Source: Novosphingobium meiothermophilum
Lineage (GTDB): Bacteria; Pseudomonadota; Alphaproteobacteria; Sphingomonadales; Sphingomonadaceae
Direction: 5' to 3'
DNA: 64,000 bases
Assembly: GCF_003171715.1 (NCBI RefSeq)
Contig: NZ_QGHL01000007.1
Coordinates: 310,001-374,000, forward strand
Under the pieces are notes generated by a model. That model was not told the DNA's origin and searched no databases. It was given only the letters and a program-made list of their open reading frames with translations. This document shows, in pieces, positions 57,885 to 64,000 of this stretch. Position numbers and translations under genes: made by a program. Numbering within the stretch: position 1 is the stretch's first letter; every line of letters starts with the position of its first letter.

Positions 57885-59359
57885 GCAAGATCCTCCAGCA
57901 TCAGCCTGGCCGTGGCCTTGGCGGAGCCGACAACGCCGGGGATCCCCGCGCCGGGATGGGTGCCGGCACCGACAAGGTAGAAATTGGAAATCGCGTCATC
58001 GCGGTTGTGCGCCCGGAACCATGCGCTTTGCGTGAGCAGGGGTTCAAGACTGAAGGCGCTGCCAAGATGCGAAGACAGATCGGTCCTGAAGTCGCTCGGC
58101 GCGTAATGAAACTTCGTTACGATACGCGAATGGATATCCGGGATGAGGCGACGGCCGACCTCGTCGAGAATACGCTTTTCAAGGATCGGTCCGACTTCAT
58201 TCCAGTCAACCGGGAGTTTGCCCATATTGGCCACGGGCACGAGCGCGTAGTACGTGCTCTTGCCTTCCGGCGCGACCGAAGGGTCGGTCACGGTGGGGTG
58301 ATGGAGGTAGATCGAGAAATCCTCAGGCAGGACCCCGTGGGTATAGATATCGTCGAGCAGACCCTTGTAGCGCGGGCCGAACAGGATCATGTGATGCGGA
58401 ATGCCCGGCCATGTGCCTTCCAGGCCGAAGTGGACGACAAAGAGACTGGGCGAATATTTCTTTTTCCCAAGCGATTTTGCACGCCGTTTTGCATGTTGAT
58501 TATCAGGCATGAGATCGCGGTAGGAATGCATGATGTCGGCATTCGAGGCAACCGCATCGAAGTTTGCCGACCATCCTGACTGCGTGCGCACACCCGTTAC
58601 GCGCGCGCCCAGCGTTTCGATGTGCACGACCGGATCGCCGATGCGCACTTCGCCCCCGATGCGCCTGAAATGGGTCAGCATTCCTTCGATCAGCCGGTTG
58701 GTTCCGCCTCTGGCCCACCAGACGCCGCCATCCTTCTCCAGCTTGTGAATGAGGGCATAGATCGCGCTCGTGGTCATCGGGTTGCCGCCGACGAGCAGGG
58801 TGTGGAAGCTGAATGCCTCGCGCAGCTTCTCGTTCTTCACATAGCTTGAGACCATGGAATAGACCGAGCGCCACGCCTGATAGCGCGACAGCGCAGGCGC
58901 GGCCTTGAGCATCGCGACGAAATCAAGGAACGGCACCGCGCCAAGCTTGACATAGCCTTCCTCGAAAACACCCGCCGAGTAACGCAGGAACTCGTCGTAT
59001 CCGGCAACATCATCGGGGTTCAGCTTGGCGATCTCGGCGCGCAGCGCGGCTTCGTCGTTCGAATAGTCAAAGTTCGTGCCATCGGCCCAATTGAGCCGGT
59101 AGAAGGGCATGACGGGCATGAGATCGACATCGTCGGACAGCCTGTGGCCCTTCAGCGCCCACAATTCCTCAAGGCAGGCCGGATCGGTGATGACGGTCGG
59201 CCCGGCGTCGAAGGTGAAGCCGTCCTTTTTCCAGTGATAGGCGCGGCCGCCCGGCTTGTCCCGCGCCTCGATCACCGTGGTCTGTATGCCGCCGGACTGG
59301 AGCCGGATGGCAAGGGCAAGACCGCCGAAGCCCGAACCGATTACGCAAGCACGCTTCAT
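57881..59359 (-). CDS. crtI: Phytoene desaturase (CrtI)
   Basis: The 492-residue flavoenzyme has the N-terminal FAD fold VIGSGFGGLALAIRLQ and ARDKPGGRAYHW, FDAGPTVITDP, and the C-terminal YLVGAGTHPGAGIPGVVGSA. It carries out the successive desaturations of phytoene to lycopene. It overlaps both crtY and the LOG gene by four bases each, so the four genes are translated as a coupled set. Confidence 0.96.
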   Translation of the reverse strand: MKRACVIGSGFGGLALAIRLQSGGIQTTVIEARDKPGGRAYHWKKDGFTFDAGPTVITDPACLEELWALKGHRLSDDVDLMPVMPFYRLNWADGTNFDYSNDEAALRAEIAKLNPDDVAGYDEFLRYSAGVFEEGYVKLGAVPFLDFVAMLKAAPALSRYQAWRSVYSMVSSYVKNEKLREAFSFHTLLVGGNPMTTSAIYALIHKLEKDGGVWWARGGTNRLIEGMLTHFRRIGGEVRIGDPVVHIETLGARVTGVRTQSGWSANFDAVASNADIMHSYRDLMPDNQHAKRRAKSLGKKKYSPSLFVVHFGLEGTWPGIPHHMILFGPRYKGLLDDIYTHGVLPEDFSIYLHHPTVTDPSVAPEGKSTYYALVPVANMGKLPVDWNEVGPILEKRILDEVGRRLIPDIHSRIVTKFHYAPSDFRTDLSSHLGSAFSLEPLLTQSAWFRAHNRDDAISNFYLVGAGTHPGAGIPGVVGSAKATARLMLEDLA

Positions 59360-60552
59360 CTGGTGGTTCCCGAATTTGAAAGAGGCCGGGGCCGGGCGCC
59401 CAGGCCGGTAAGGACGCCCAGCGCGCGGGTGATCGGCAGAGGTGGCTTGCCCGCAAGGATGCGGGCCTTGTCGAGCACGGTCGTCCGACCGGCGTAGAAG
59501 CGTTCGATCAGGCCATGGCGCAGGCTGTAGAAGCGTTCAAGCACGCGGTAGCGGTCCTGCGGTTCCGCACCGGCAAACAGCAGCGCCGACAGCGCGCGGA
59601 AGTAGGCCGAGCGCTGCCAGTGTTCACGCGCCCAGTGCTCACTGAAAGCGGCAAGTGCATCGCCCCCCAGATTCTTTTCGCGGGCAAGCGCAAGAGCATA
59701 CTTCACGGCGTCGGGAAGCGAATAGCTGGTGACGGCCTGAAATAGACCCGCGCGCACCCCGGCGCGGGCAACTGCCCCGCCGCTGGCGCGCCAGAATGCG
59801 CCAAAATCGCCCCCGGCCACAACGGGCAGAACGCCGTGCTCCTCGTCGAGAACCTCTTCGACCTGCCAGCCGCGAGCCGTGACGTAGTTGTCGATCCGCG
59901 CGCGGATGGCGTTGATGTCAAGATCCGGACCGTCGGCATAGTAGGTGTCTTCAACGAAGATTTCATCGGCCTTGAAGGGCAGGCAATAGACGAAGCGATA
60001 GCCGTCGATCTGCTCGACCGTGGCATCCTTGACCACGGGCGCATCAAGTCCGTGGGGCGCCGAAAGCCGGAAGCGGCGTCCGACGAACTTCTGCCAGCCG
60101 CCGCAGAGGTGACTGACATCGCGCAGGCCTCGCGCGTCGATTACCGCGCCTGCCTCGATCCGCGTGCCGTTCGAGAGGGTGGCGTTTGTTGCACTGCATG
60201 CCAGCGCCCGCACGCCCGTGAGGATTGCCCCGTCGCCAAGCCTTTCGCGCACGATCCTGTCGAAGCGGGCCGAGGTGATGGAATAGTAGCTCGTGCGCAG
60301 CCGCCGCTCATAGCGCGGGAAATGCACGGTATATTCGGGCCATGCCGCCACGATCATGCCGTCGAGCAGTTCGCGCCCGGCCTTGCCCACATCGGTGCCG
60401 AAGAACGACCAGACGTGATTGCCGCCGATGGTGCTGCCCTGCTCGACCAGCACCAGTTCCAGATCCGGCCGCTCGCGCTTGAGCGCAAGGGCCACCAGTC
60501 CGCCTGCGAGGCCCCCGCCGAGAATTGCGATGTCGCACTTGCGCACAGTCAT
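59356..60552 (-). CDS. crtY: Lycopene beta-cyclase (CrtY)
   Basis: The 398-residue flavoprotein has CDIAILGGGLAGGLVALAL, GGNHVWSFFGTD near residue 45, and a later RIDGYRFVYCLPF-like EQIDGYRFVYCLPF, matching bacterial CrtY. It turns lycopene into beta-carotene. The start is ATG 60552, though AGGAG lies only one base from it; a GTG two codons later (60546), seven bases from that site, may be the real start. No crtE (GGPP synthase) or crtZ (hydroxylase) is present in the window. Confidence 0.95.
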   Translation of the reverse strand: MTVRKCDIAILGGGLAGGLVALALKRERPDLELVLVEQGSTIGGNHVWSFFGTDVGKAGRELLDGMIVAAWPEYTVHFPRYERRLRTSYYSITSARFDRIVRERLGDGAILTGVRALACSATNATLSNGTRIEAGAVIDARGLRDVSHLCGGWQKFVGRRFRLSAPHGLDAPVVKDATVEQIDGYRFVYCLPFKADEIFVEDTYYADGPDLDINAIRARIDNYVTARGWQVEEVLDEEHGVLPVVAGGDFGAFWRASGGAVARAGVRAGLFQAVTSYSLPDAVKYALALAREKNLGGDALAAFSEHWAREHWQRSAYFRALSALLFAGAEPQDRYRVLERFYSLRHGLIERFYAGRTTVLDKARILAGKPPLPITRALGVLTGLGARPRPLSNSGTTR

Positions 60553-60834
60553 GCTCCTGCGCTTAGGGCCATGCGGTTGCCGGTGCAACCACCGGCTTGA
60601 GACCTGCCGGACGACCCGTCAGAAAGGGCATGGCGGGCGGGGCGTGATGGCGCGATGCGCACCACGAAGCCACGCGGCTCACCTCACGGGGAGGGCTGAT
60701 TTTCTTGACCGATAGCCTCAGGCCCAGCGGCATCGGGTTGCCACTTGATGCCGGTCAATGTCACCTTTCGCATCGTGCCTGACAACGGCCCCGCAAGCCC
60801 GGCAGAACCGGGAGCGGATCATGGAGAGGAAAAG

Positions 60835-62394
60835 ATGGGCGAGCAAGCACTGCGCACTGCGGGCCAGCCTGATGCCGCGGCGGCCGATACGCCTTCCGGC
60901 GGCCATTTCGATGTCCTCATCATTGGTGCGGGGATTTCCGGGATCGGATCGGCCTGGCACCTTCAGGACCAGTGTCCCGGCAAGACCTATGCCATCATCG
61001 AGGCCAAGGATACCTTTGGCGGAACCTGGGAAACGCACAAGTATCCCGGCGTGCGTTCGGACTCCGACCTTTACACCTTCGGTTATCGCTTCAAGCCATG
61101 GGTGGGCGCTCCCATCGCCAGTGCGCAAGCCATACTCGATTACATGGGCGAGGTGATCTCCGAGGCCGGGATCGGGCGGCATATCCGCTATGGCCACACG
61201 GTGCTCAGCGCCAAATGGTCCAGCGTCACGAATCTCTGGACCGTGGAGACCCGCCGCCGCGACGGGGAGACAGTGACGTTTACGGCCGGCTTCCTGTGGA
61301 TGTGCCAAGGATACTACGACCACCAGGTTCCCTACATTCCGCCCGAATGGAAGGGCGTGTCCGATTTCAAGGGCCTGTTCGTTCATGCCCAGCTCTGGGA
61401 TCCGGCGACCGAATGGGAGGGCAAGCGCGTGCTGGTCATCGGATCGGGGGCAACGGCGGCAACCGTGGTTCCCGCCTTTGCCGAAAAAGCCGAAGTCACG
61501 ATGCTCCAGCGTTCTCCGACCTATTTCTACTGCCATCCCAACCAGAACGAACTGGCCGACCGGCTGCGCCAGATCGGCATTGACGAGCCGACCATCCACC
61601 GCGTGGTGCGCGCCCAGATCATGCACGATCAGGCCGTGATCGACCGGCGCTGTGTTGAGGAACCCGATGTTGTCTTCGAGGAACTGAAGGCGGCCGCACG
61701 GGCCTATGCCGGAGAGGACTTTTCCTTCGAACCGCACTTCACGCCGAAATACCGTCCGTGGCAGCAGCGGCTTGCCTTCTGCCCGGATGGCGACCTGTTC
61801 CGCGCAGCGGCGCAGGGCAAGGTGCGCGTCGTTACCGACACGATCGACCGCTTTACCGAGAAGGGAGTGCTGACATCTTCCGGGGAACTGCTGGAGGCCG
61901 ACATCATCGTTGCCTGCACGGGGTTTCACCTCAAGGTGCTGGGCGACATTCCGTTCGAGGTTGATGGCAAGCCGATCAGGTGGGGCGATACCGTGACCTA
62001 CCGCGGCATGATGTTCACCGGTGTGCCCAACATGGTGTGGGTTTTCGGATACTTCCGCGCAAGCTGGACCTTGCGGGTCGACATGCTGGGTGATTTCGTC
62101 TGCCGCCTGCTGCGCCACATGGACGAACTGGGTGCGCGCAAGGTGGAAGTTGCATTCCGCGATGAGGACGCCGGGATGGAGATCCTCCCCTGGATCGAAC
62201 CGGAAAACTTCAATCCCGGCTATCTCATGCGCGATCTCGACAAGATGCCGCGGCGCGGAAGCAAGGACGAGTGGCGGCACAACCAGAACTACTGGCTTGA
62301 GCGCGAGGTGATCCCCGCGATAGATCTGCATGGGCAGGAGTTCGTTTACGATGGCGTGCGCCGGGCAGCGCGCGTTGCGGAGGAAGCGGCGTAA
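60835..62394 (+). CDS. Baeyer-Villiger-type flavin monooxygenase
   Basis: The 519-residue protein has a first FAD fold VLIIGAGISGIGSAWHL, FGGTWETHKYPGVRSDS, the BVMO fingerprint FKGLFVHAQLWD near residue 180 (FxGxxxHxxxW), and the NADPH fold VLVIGSGATAATVV. Such enzymes insert oxygen into ketones to give esters or lactones. ATG 60835 follows GAGAGGA; an upstream frame from 60745 has no such site. The substrate is unknown, and divergence from crtY is across 282 bases. Confidence 0.92.
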   Translation: MGEQALRTAGQPDAAAADTPSGGHFDVLIIGAGISGIGSAWHLQDQCPGKTYAIIEAKDTFGGTWETHKYPGVRSDSDLYTFGYRFKPWVGAPIASAQAILDYMGEVISEAGIGRHIRYGHTVLSAKWSSVTNLWTVETRRRDGETVTFTAGFLWMCQGYYDHQVPYIPPEWKGVSDFKGLFVHAQLWDPATEWEGKRVLVIGSGATAATVVPAFAEKAEVTMLQRSPTYFYCHPNQNELADRLRQIGIDEPTIHRVVRAQIMHDQAVIDRRCVEEPDVVFEELKAAARAYAGEDFSFEPHFTPKYRPWQQRLAFCPDGDLFRAAAQGKVRVVTDTIDRFTEKGVLTSSGELLEADIIVACTGFHLKVLGDIPFEVDGKPIRWGDTVTYRGMMFTGVPNMVWVFGYFRASWTLRVDMLGDFVCRLLRHMDELGARKVEVAFRDEDAGMEILPWIEPENFNPGYLMRDLDKMPRRGSKDEWRHNQNYWLEREVIPAIDLHGQEFVYDGVRRAARVAEEAA

Positions 62395-62613
62395 CGCGCG
62401 GCAAAAAGCAATGCGGGGCAGGGGCGGTGTTGCCCCATGCCGCATCGATTGCCGAATGGATTCGCTATCGCGGTCATCTCGTGCTAGGCGTGCCGATGCT
62501 GACGTCGAATTTTGCGACGGACTTCGGCAGAGACTCCCGTTGATGCGGCCATTCAGGCGGCATTTGCGGATTTTGACGACGGGCTCCTTTCAATTGACGA
62601 TTCTGACGCACGA

Positions 62614-62637
62614 CCCTGCGGCACTTGCGCCGCGGGG
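62614..62637 (+). promoter_or_regulatory. Leader hairpin upstream of the cold-shock gene
   Basis: CCCTGCGGC (62614-62622) pairs with GCCGCGGGG (62629-62637), one wobble, six-base loop, 28 bases before the cold-shock ATG. The 271-base gap ahead of the gene could be a long leader, as in cold-inducible csp genes whose leaders refold at low temperature. A thermosensing role is inference. Confidence 0.4.
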
Positions 62638-62665
62638 CAACCATCGTTCTTGAAAGGAACATCCC

Positions 62666-62872
62666 ATGCCCGTAGGCACCGTAAAGTTTTTCAATACCGA
62701 CAAGGGCTATGGTTTCATCCAGCCCGACAACGGCGGCGCTGACAGCTTCGTTCACATCTCGGCCGTTCAGGCGGCCGGCATGGCGACGCTCGATAAGGAC
62801 CAGCGCGTGAGCTACGAAATCGAAACCGGCCGCAACGGCAAGGCTTCGGCGGTCAATCTCGCTTCGGCCTGA
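62666..62872 (+). CDS. Cold-shock protein (CspA family)
   Basis: The 68-residue protein is a single cold-shock domain with RNP1 KGYGFIQP and RNP2 SFVHISA. It binds single-stranded nucleic acid and melts RNA structure. ATG 62666 follows AAAGGAA by seven bases. It is preceded by a long leader with a hairpin. Confidence 0.95.
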   Translation: MPVGTVKFFNTDKGYGFIQPDNGGADSFVHISAVQAAGMATLDKDQRVSYEIETGRNGKASAVNLASA

Positions 62873-62933
62873 TTGAGGCCATCGGCAGGGCGCAGGTCTT
62901 TTCAGATGATCCGCGCCCTGCCATGGCAGGGCC

Positions 62934-63347
62934 ATGAGCCTTGCCCATGACAGCGGCGCGCTGGGTGCCGAACTTGCCATCAGGATGCGCCGCGCCGAGT
63001 TCAACCGTGCGCTGGCCGAGGGTGATCTTGCCGCGATCGCTGGATTGCTGGCACCTGAAGTCATTCTCATCACGGGGACGGACAGCGCCGTCATCGCGGG
63101 CCGGAAGGCCCAGCTTTCGGCATGGAAGCGCGAGTTTTCGGCAAGGCCGCGAACGCACTACACCCGCACTCCGCAAACCGTCATCGTCTCTACGGTAGAG
63201 CCGATCGCCATGGAGCACGGACACTGGCAGGGCGTGATCGAGGGGACAGGTGCAGCGGTCGCATCAGGCACCTATTGGGCAAAGTGGCGCGAGCGGCCGG
63301 GCGATGGCTGGGTGCTGATCGCCGAGATTTTCCTGACACTGGCCTGA
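62934..63347 (+). CDS. NTF2-like / DUF4440 domain protein
   Basis: The 137-residue protein is one SnoaL/DUF4440-type domain: a helical start (FNRALAEGDLAAIAGLLAPEV), ITGTDSAVIAGRKAQLSAW, and strands around GHWQGVIEGTG and ASGTYWAKW. This fold serves as steroid isomerase, cyclase or a ligand-binding unit in different families. No catalytic set is obvious. The stop codon lies in the first copy of a 16-base repeat. Confidence 0.78.
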   Translation: MSLAHDSGALGAELAIRMRRAEFNRALAEGDLAAIAGLLAPEVILITGTDSAVIAGRKAQLSAWKREFSARPRTHYTRTPQTVIVSTVEPIAMEHGHWQGVIEGTGAAVASGTYWAKWRERPGDGWVLIAEIFLTLA

Positions 63348-63382
63348 AGTGACACTGGCCTGAGGTGAGATTGGCTTGGAGT
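63335..63382. repeat. Three tandem 16-base repeats at the end of the NTF2-like gene
   Basis: The unit GACACTGGCCTGAAGT occurs at 63335-63350, with one change at 63351-63366 (GACACTGGCCTGAGGT) and more changes at 63367-63382 (GAGATTGGCTTGGAGT). The reading frame stops inside the first copy. Confidence 0.8.
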
Positions 63383-63416
63383 GCCAGCGAGATTTGGTCA
63401 GCGCCATTCAAGCAGA

Positions 63417-63452
63417 AAGGGCGCTCCCTGCAGGAAACGCCCTTGCTGTTTT
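63417..63452 (+). terminator. Hairpin terminator between NTF2-like gene and the secreted-protein gene
   Basis: AAGGGCG (63417-63423) pairs with CGCCCTT (63438-63444) around a 14-base loop, followed by GCTGTTTT. It should end transcription from the NTF2-like gene. Confidence 0.65.
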
Positions 63453-63535
63453 CAGTGGTTCAGCGCGAAGCTGGCCCTGCTCACGGGTGAGGCGCTGCTC
63501 GCCAGAAGGCGAGGCAGTCCCGTGTTGCGGGGCAG

Positions 63536-63826
63536 TCAATCGTTCGCGGCAGCAGCCTTGCTCGCGATGGGCTTCACGTCCTTGACATCGAAGCTGACCG
63601 GGCGGCCATTGAAGCGGCCGGTGACGGCGCGCTTGGTCACGCGCAGTTCGAACGGCTGCTTGCCGCCATTGGCCGTGCCCTTCAGCACCTTCACGTCGCC
63701 GATCTGTTCGGCGGTGTAATCATACTTCACGCCCTGATAGGTGAACGAACCGGCTTCCGGCTCGGCGGCGAGGGCGGGAACGGCAACCAGCGAAGCGGCT
63801 GCGAAAGCGAGGACGGTCTTGAACAT
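63536..63826 (-). CDS. Small secreted protein of unknown function
   Basis: The 96-residue product has a signal peptide MFKTVLAFAAASLVAVPALA and a mature part of about 76 residues with alternating Lys/Asp-rich strands (TYQGVKYDYTAEQIGDVKVL) and a Lys/Ala tail (KAAAAND). No Cys is present. I do not recognise a family; homologues seem likely to be short periplasmic proteins. ATG 63826 follows AGGAGA; the open frame to 63868 lies upstream of that. Confidence 0.8.
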   Translation of the reverse strand: MFKTVLAFAAASLVAVPALAAEPEAGSFTYQGVKYDYTAEQIGDVKVLKGTANGGKQPFELRVTKRAVTGRFNGRPVSFDVKDVKPIASKAAAAND

Positions 63827-63910
63827 GGCAATGTCTCCTGAAAGATAAGGAAAGATTGCCTTCAGCACCCCTTATCTTGTTGCGTTGCAGCATAGGGATT
63901 GGGTGCGGTG

Positions 63911-63928
63911 CGGCAATTGTAATTGCCG
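63911..63928. promoter_or_regulatory. Perfect palindrome upstream of the secreted-protein gene
   Basis: CGGCAATT (63911-63918) and AATTGCCG (63921-63928) form a perfect 8-base inverted repeat around GT, about 85 bases upstream of the secreted-protein start. A dimeric regulator could bind here. Confidence 0.4.
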
Positions 63929-64000
63929 GAAAATGAGTTGCAGGAATCGCAAGTCATTCTGGTTTTCCAAGAAATCAATCACTTGATTAAGGCGCGGGCC

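Noticed and set aside
53237..58200. Repeated GTAACG/CGTTAC words around gor, crtB and the LOG gene
   Set aside because: They looked frequent here, but many are Val-Thr codons, and similar words occur elsewhere in the window; no spacing pattern was seen.

Overview
This window is GC-rich, densely packed chromosomal DNA from an alphaproteobacterium, most likely a sphingomonad (Sphingomonadales, Novosphingobium/Sphingobium-like). The reasons are a crtY-crtI-crtB carotenoid cluster, the ALAS form of hemA, a [4Fe-4S]-type PurF, the carboxynorspermidine-type polyamine route, BtaA/BtaB betaine-lipid genes, and a lepB-rnc-era order. The genus is inference. About 57 protein genes are supported. I saw no rRNA, tRNA, CRISPR array, insertion sequence, prophage or integrase, and no gene-free stretch longer than about 300 bases.

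Layout. 1-4.1 kb: a truncated HSL-type esterase, then 2-oxoacid:ferredoxin oxidoreductase (korA, korB) with an unrecognised 110-residue gene wedged between the subunits. 4.2-10.6 kb: photolyase, a cyclopropane fatty acid synthase family protein, a PilZ protein, purF plus an SDR, and an orphan MASE1-like membrane sensor. 10.8-18.7 kb: lolC-lolD, glutathione peroxidase, dnaE, acyl-CoA synthetase. 18.8-23.7 kb: moaB and soluble lytic transglycosylase, a degenerate uracil-glycosylase-like protein, ETF-ubiquinone oxidoreductase. 23.8-30.3 kb: two translationally coupled runs, ispE with an N-formylglutamate amidohydrolase homologue, then ilvD, a small lipoprotein, nnr and a TrmA/RlmD-type RNA methyltransferase.

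30.3-33.1 kb (minus strand): btaA-btaB, which would make a diacylglyceryl betaine lipid, followed by two tandem MAPEG membrane proteins. 33.2-39.4 kb: a threonine dehydratase-like enzyme, then a polyamine block (carboxynorspermidine dehydrogenase-like, NspC-like decarboxylase, a serine hydrolase, an ornithine/lysine decarboxylase-like enzyme). 39.6-51.5 kb: nitroreductase, hemA, a metallo-hydrolase, murI, plsY, dprA, topA, an SGNH hydrolase, and the lepB-rnc-era operon, in which rnc appears to start at CTG. 51.6-56.3 kb: pgi, glutathione reductase, and a sulfite-oxidase-fold molybdoprotein with its cytochrome b561 partner. 56.3-60.6 kb: crtY-crtI-LOG-crtB, a carotenoid operon with a LOG-family nucleotide hydrolase inside it. 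60.8-64 kb: a Baeyer-Villiger-type monooxygenase, a cold-shock protein, an NTF2-like protein and a small secreted protein.

Most of the window is ordinary core genome. No clearly new multi-gene system stands out. The items most worth a second look are the small foreign-looking gene inside the kor operon, the apparently catalytically dead uracil-glycosylase homologue, the CTG start of rnc, the betaine-lipid/MAPEG block, the serine hydrolase inside the polyamine cluster and the LOG gene inside the carotenoid operon.
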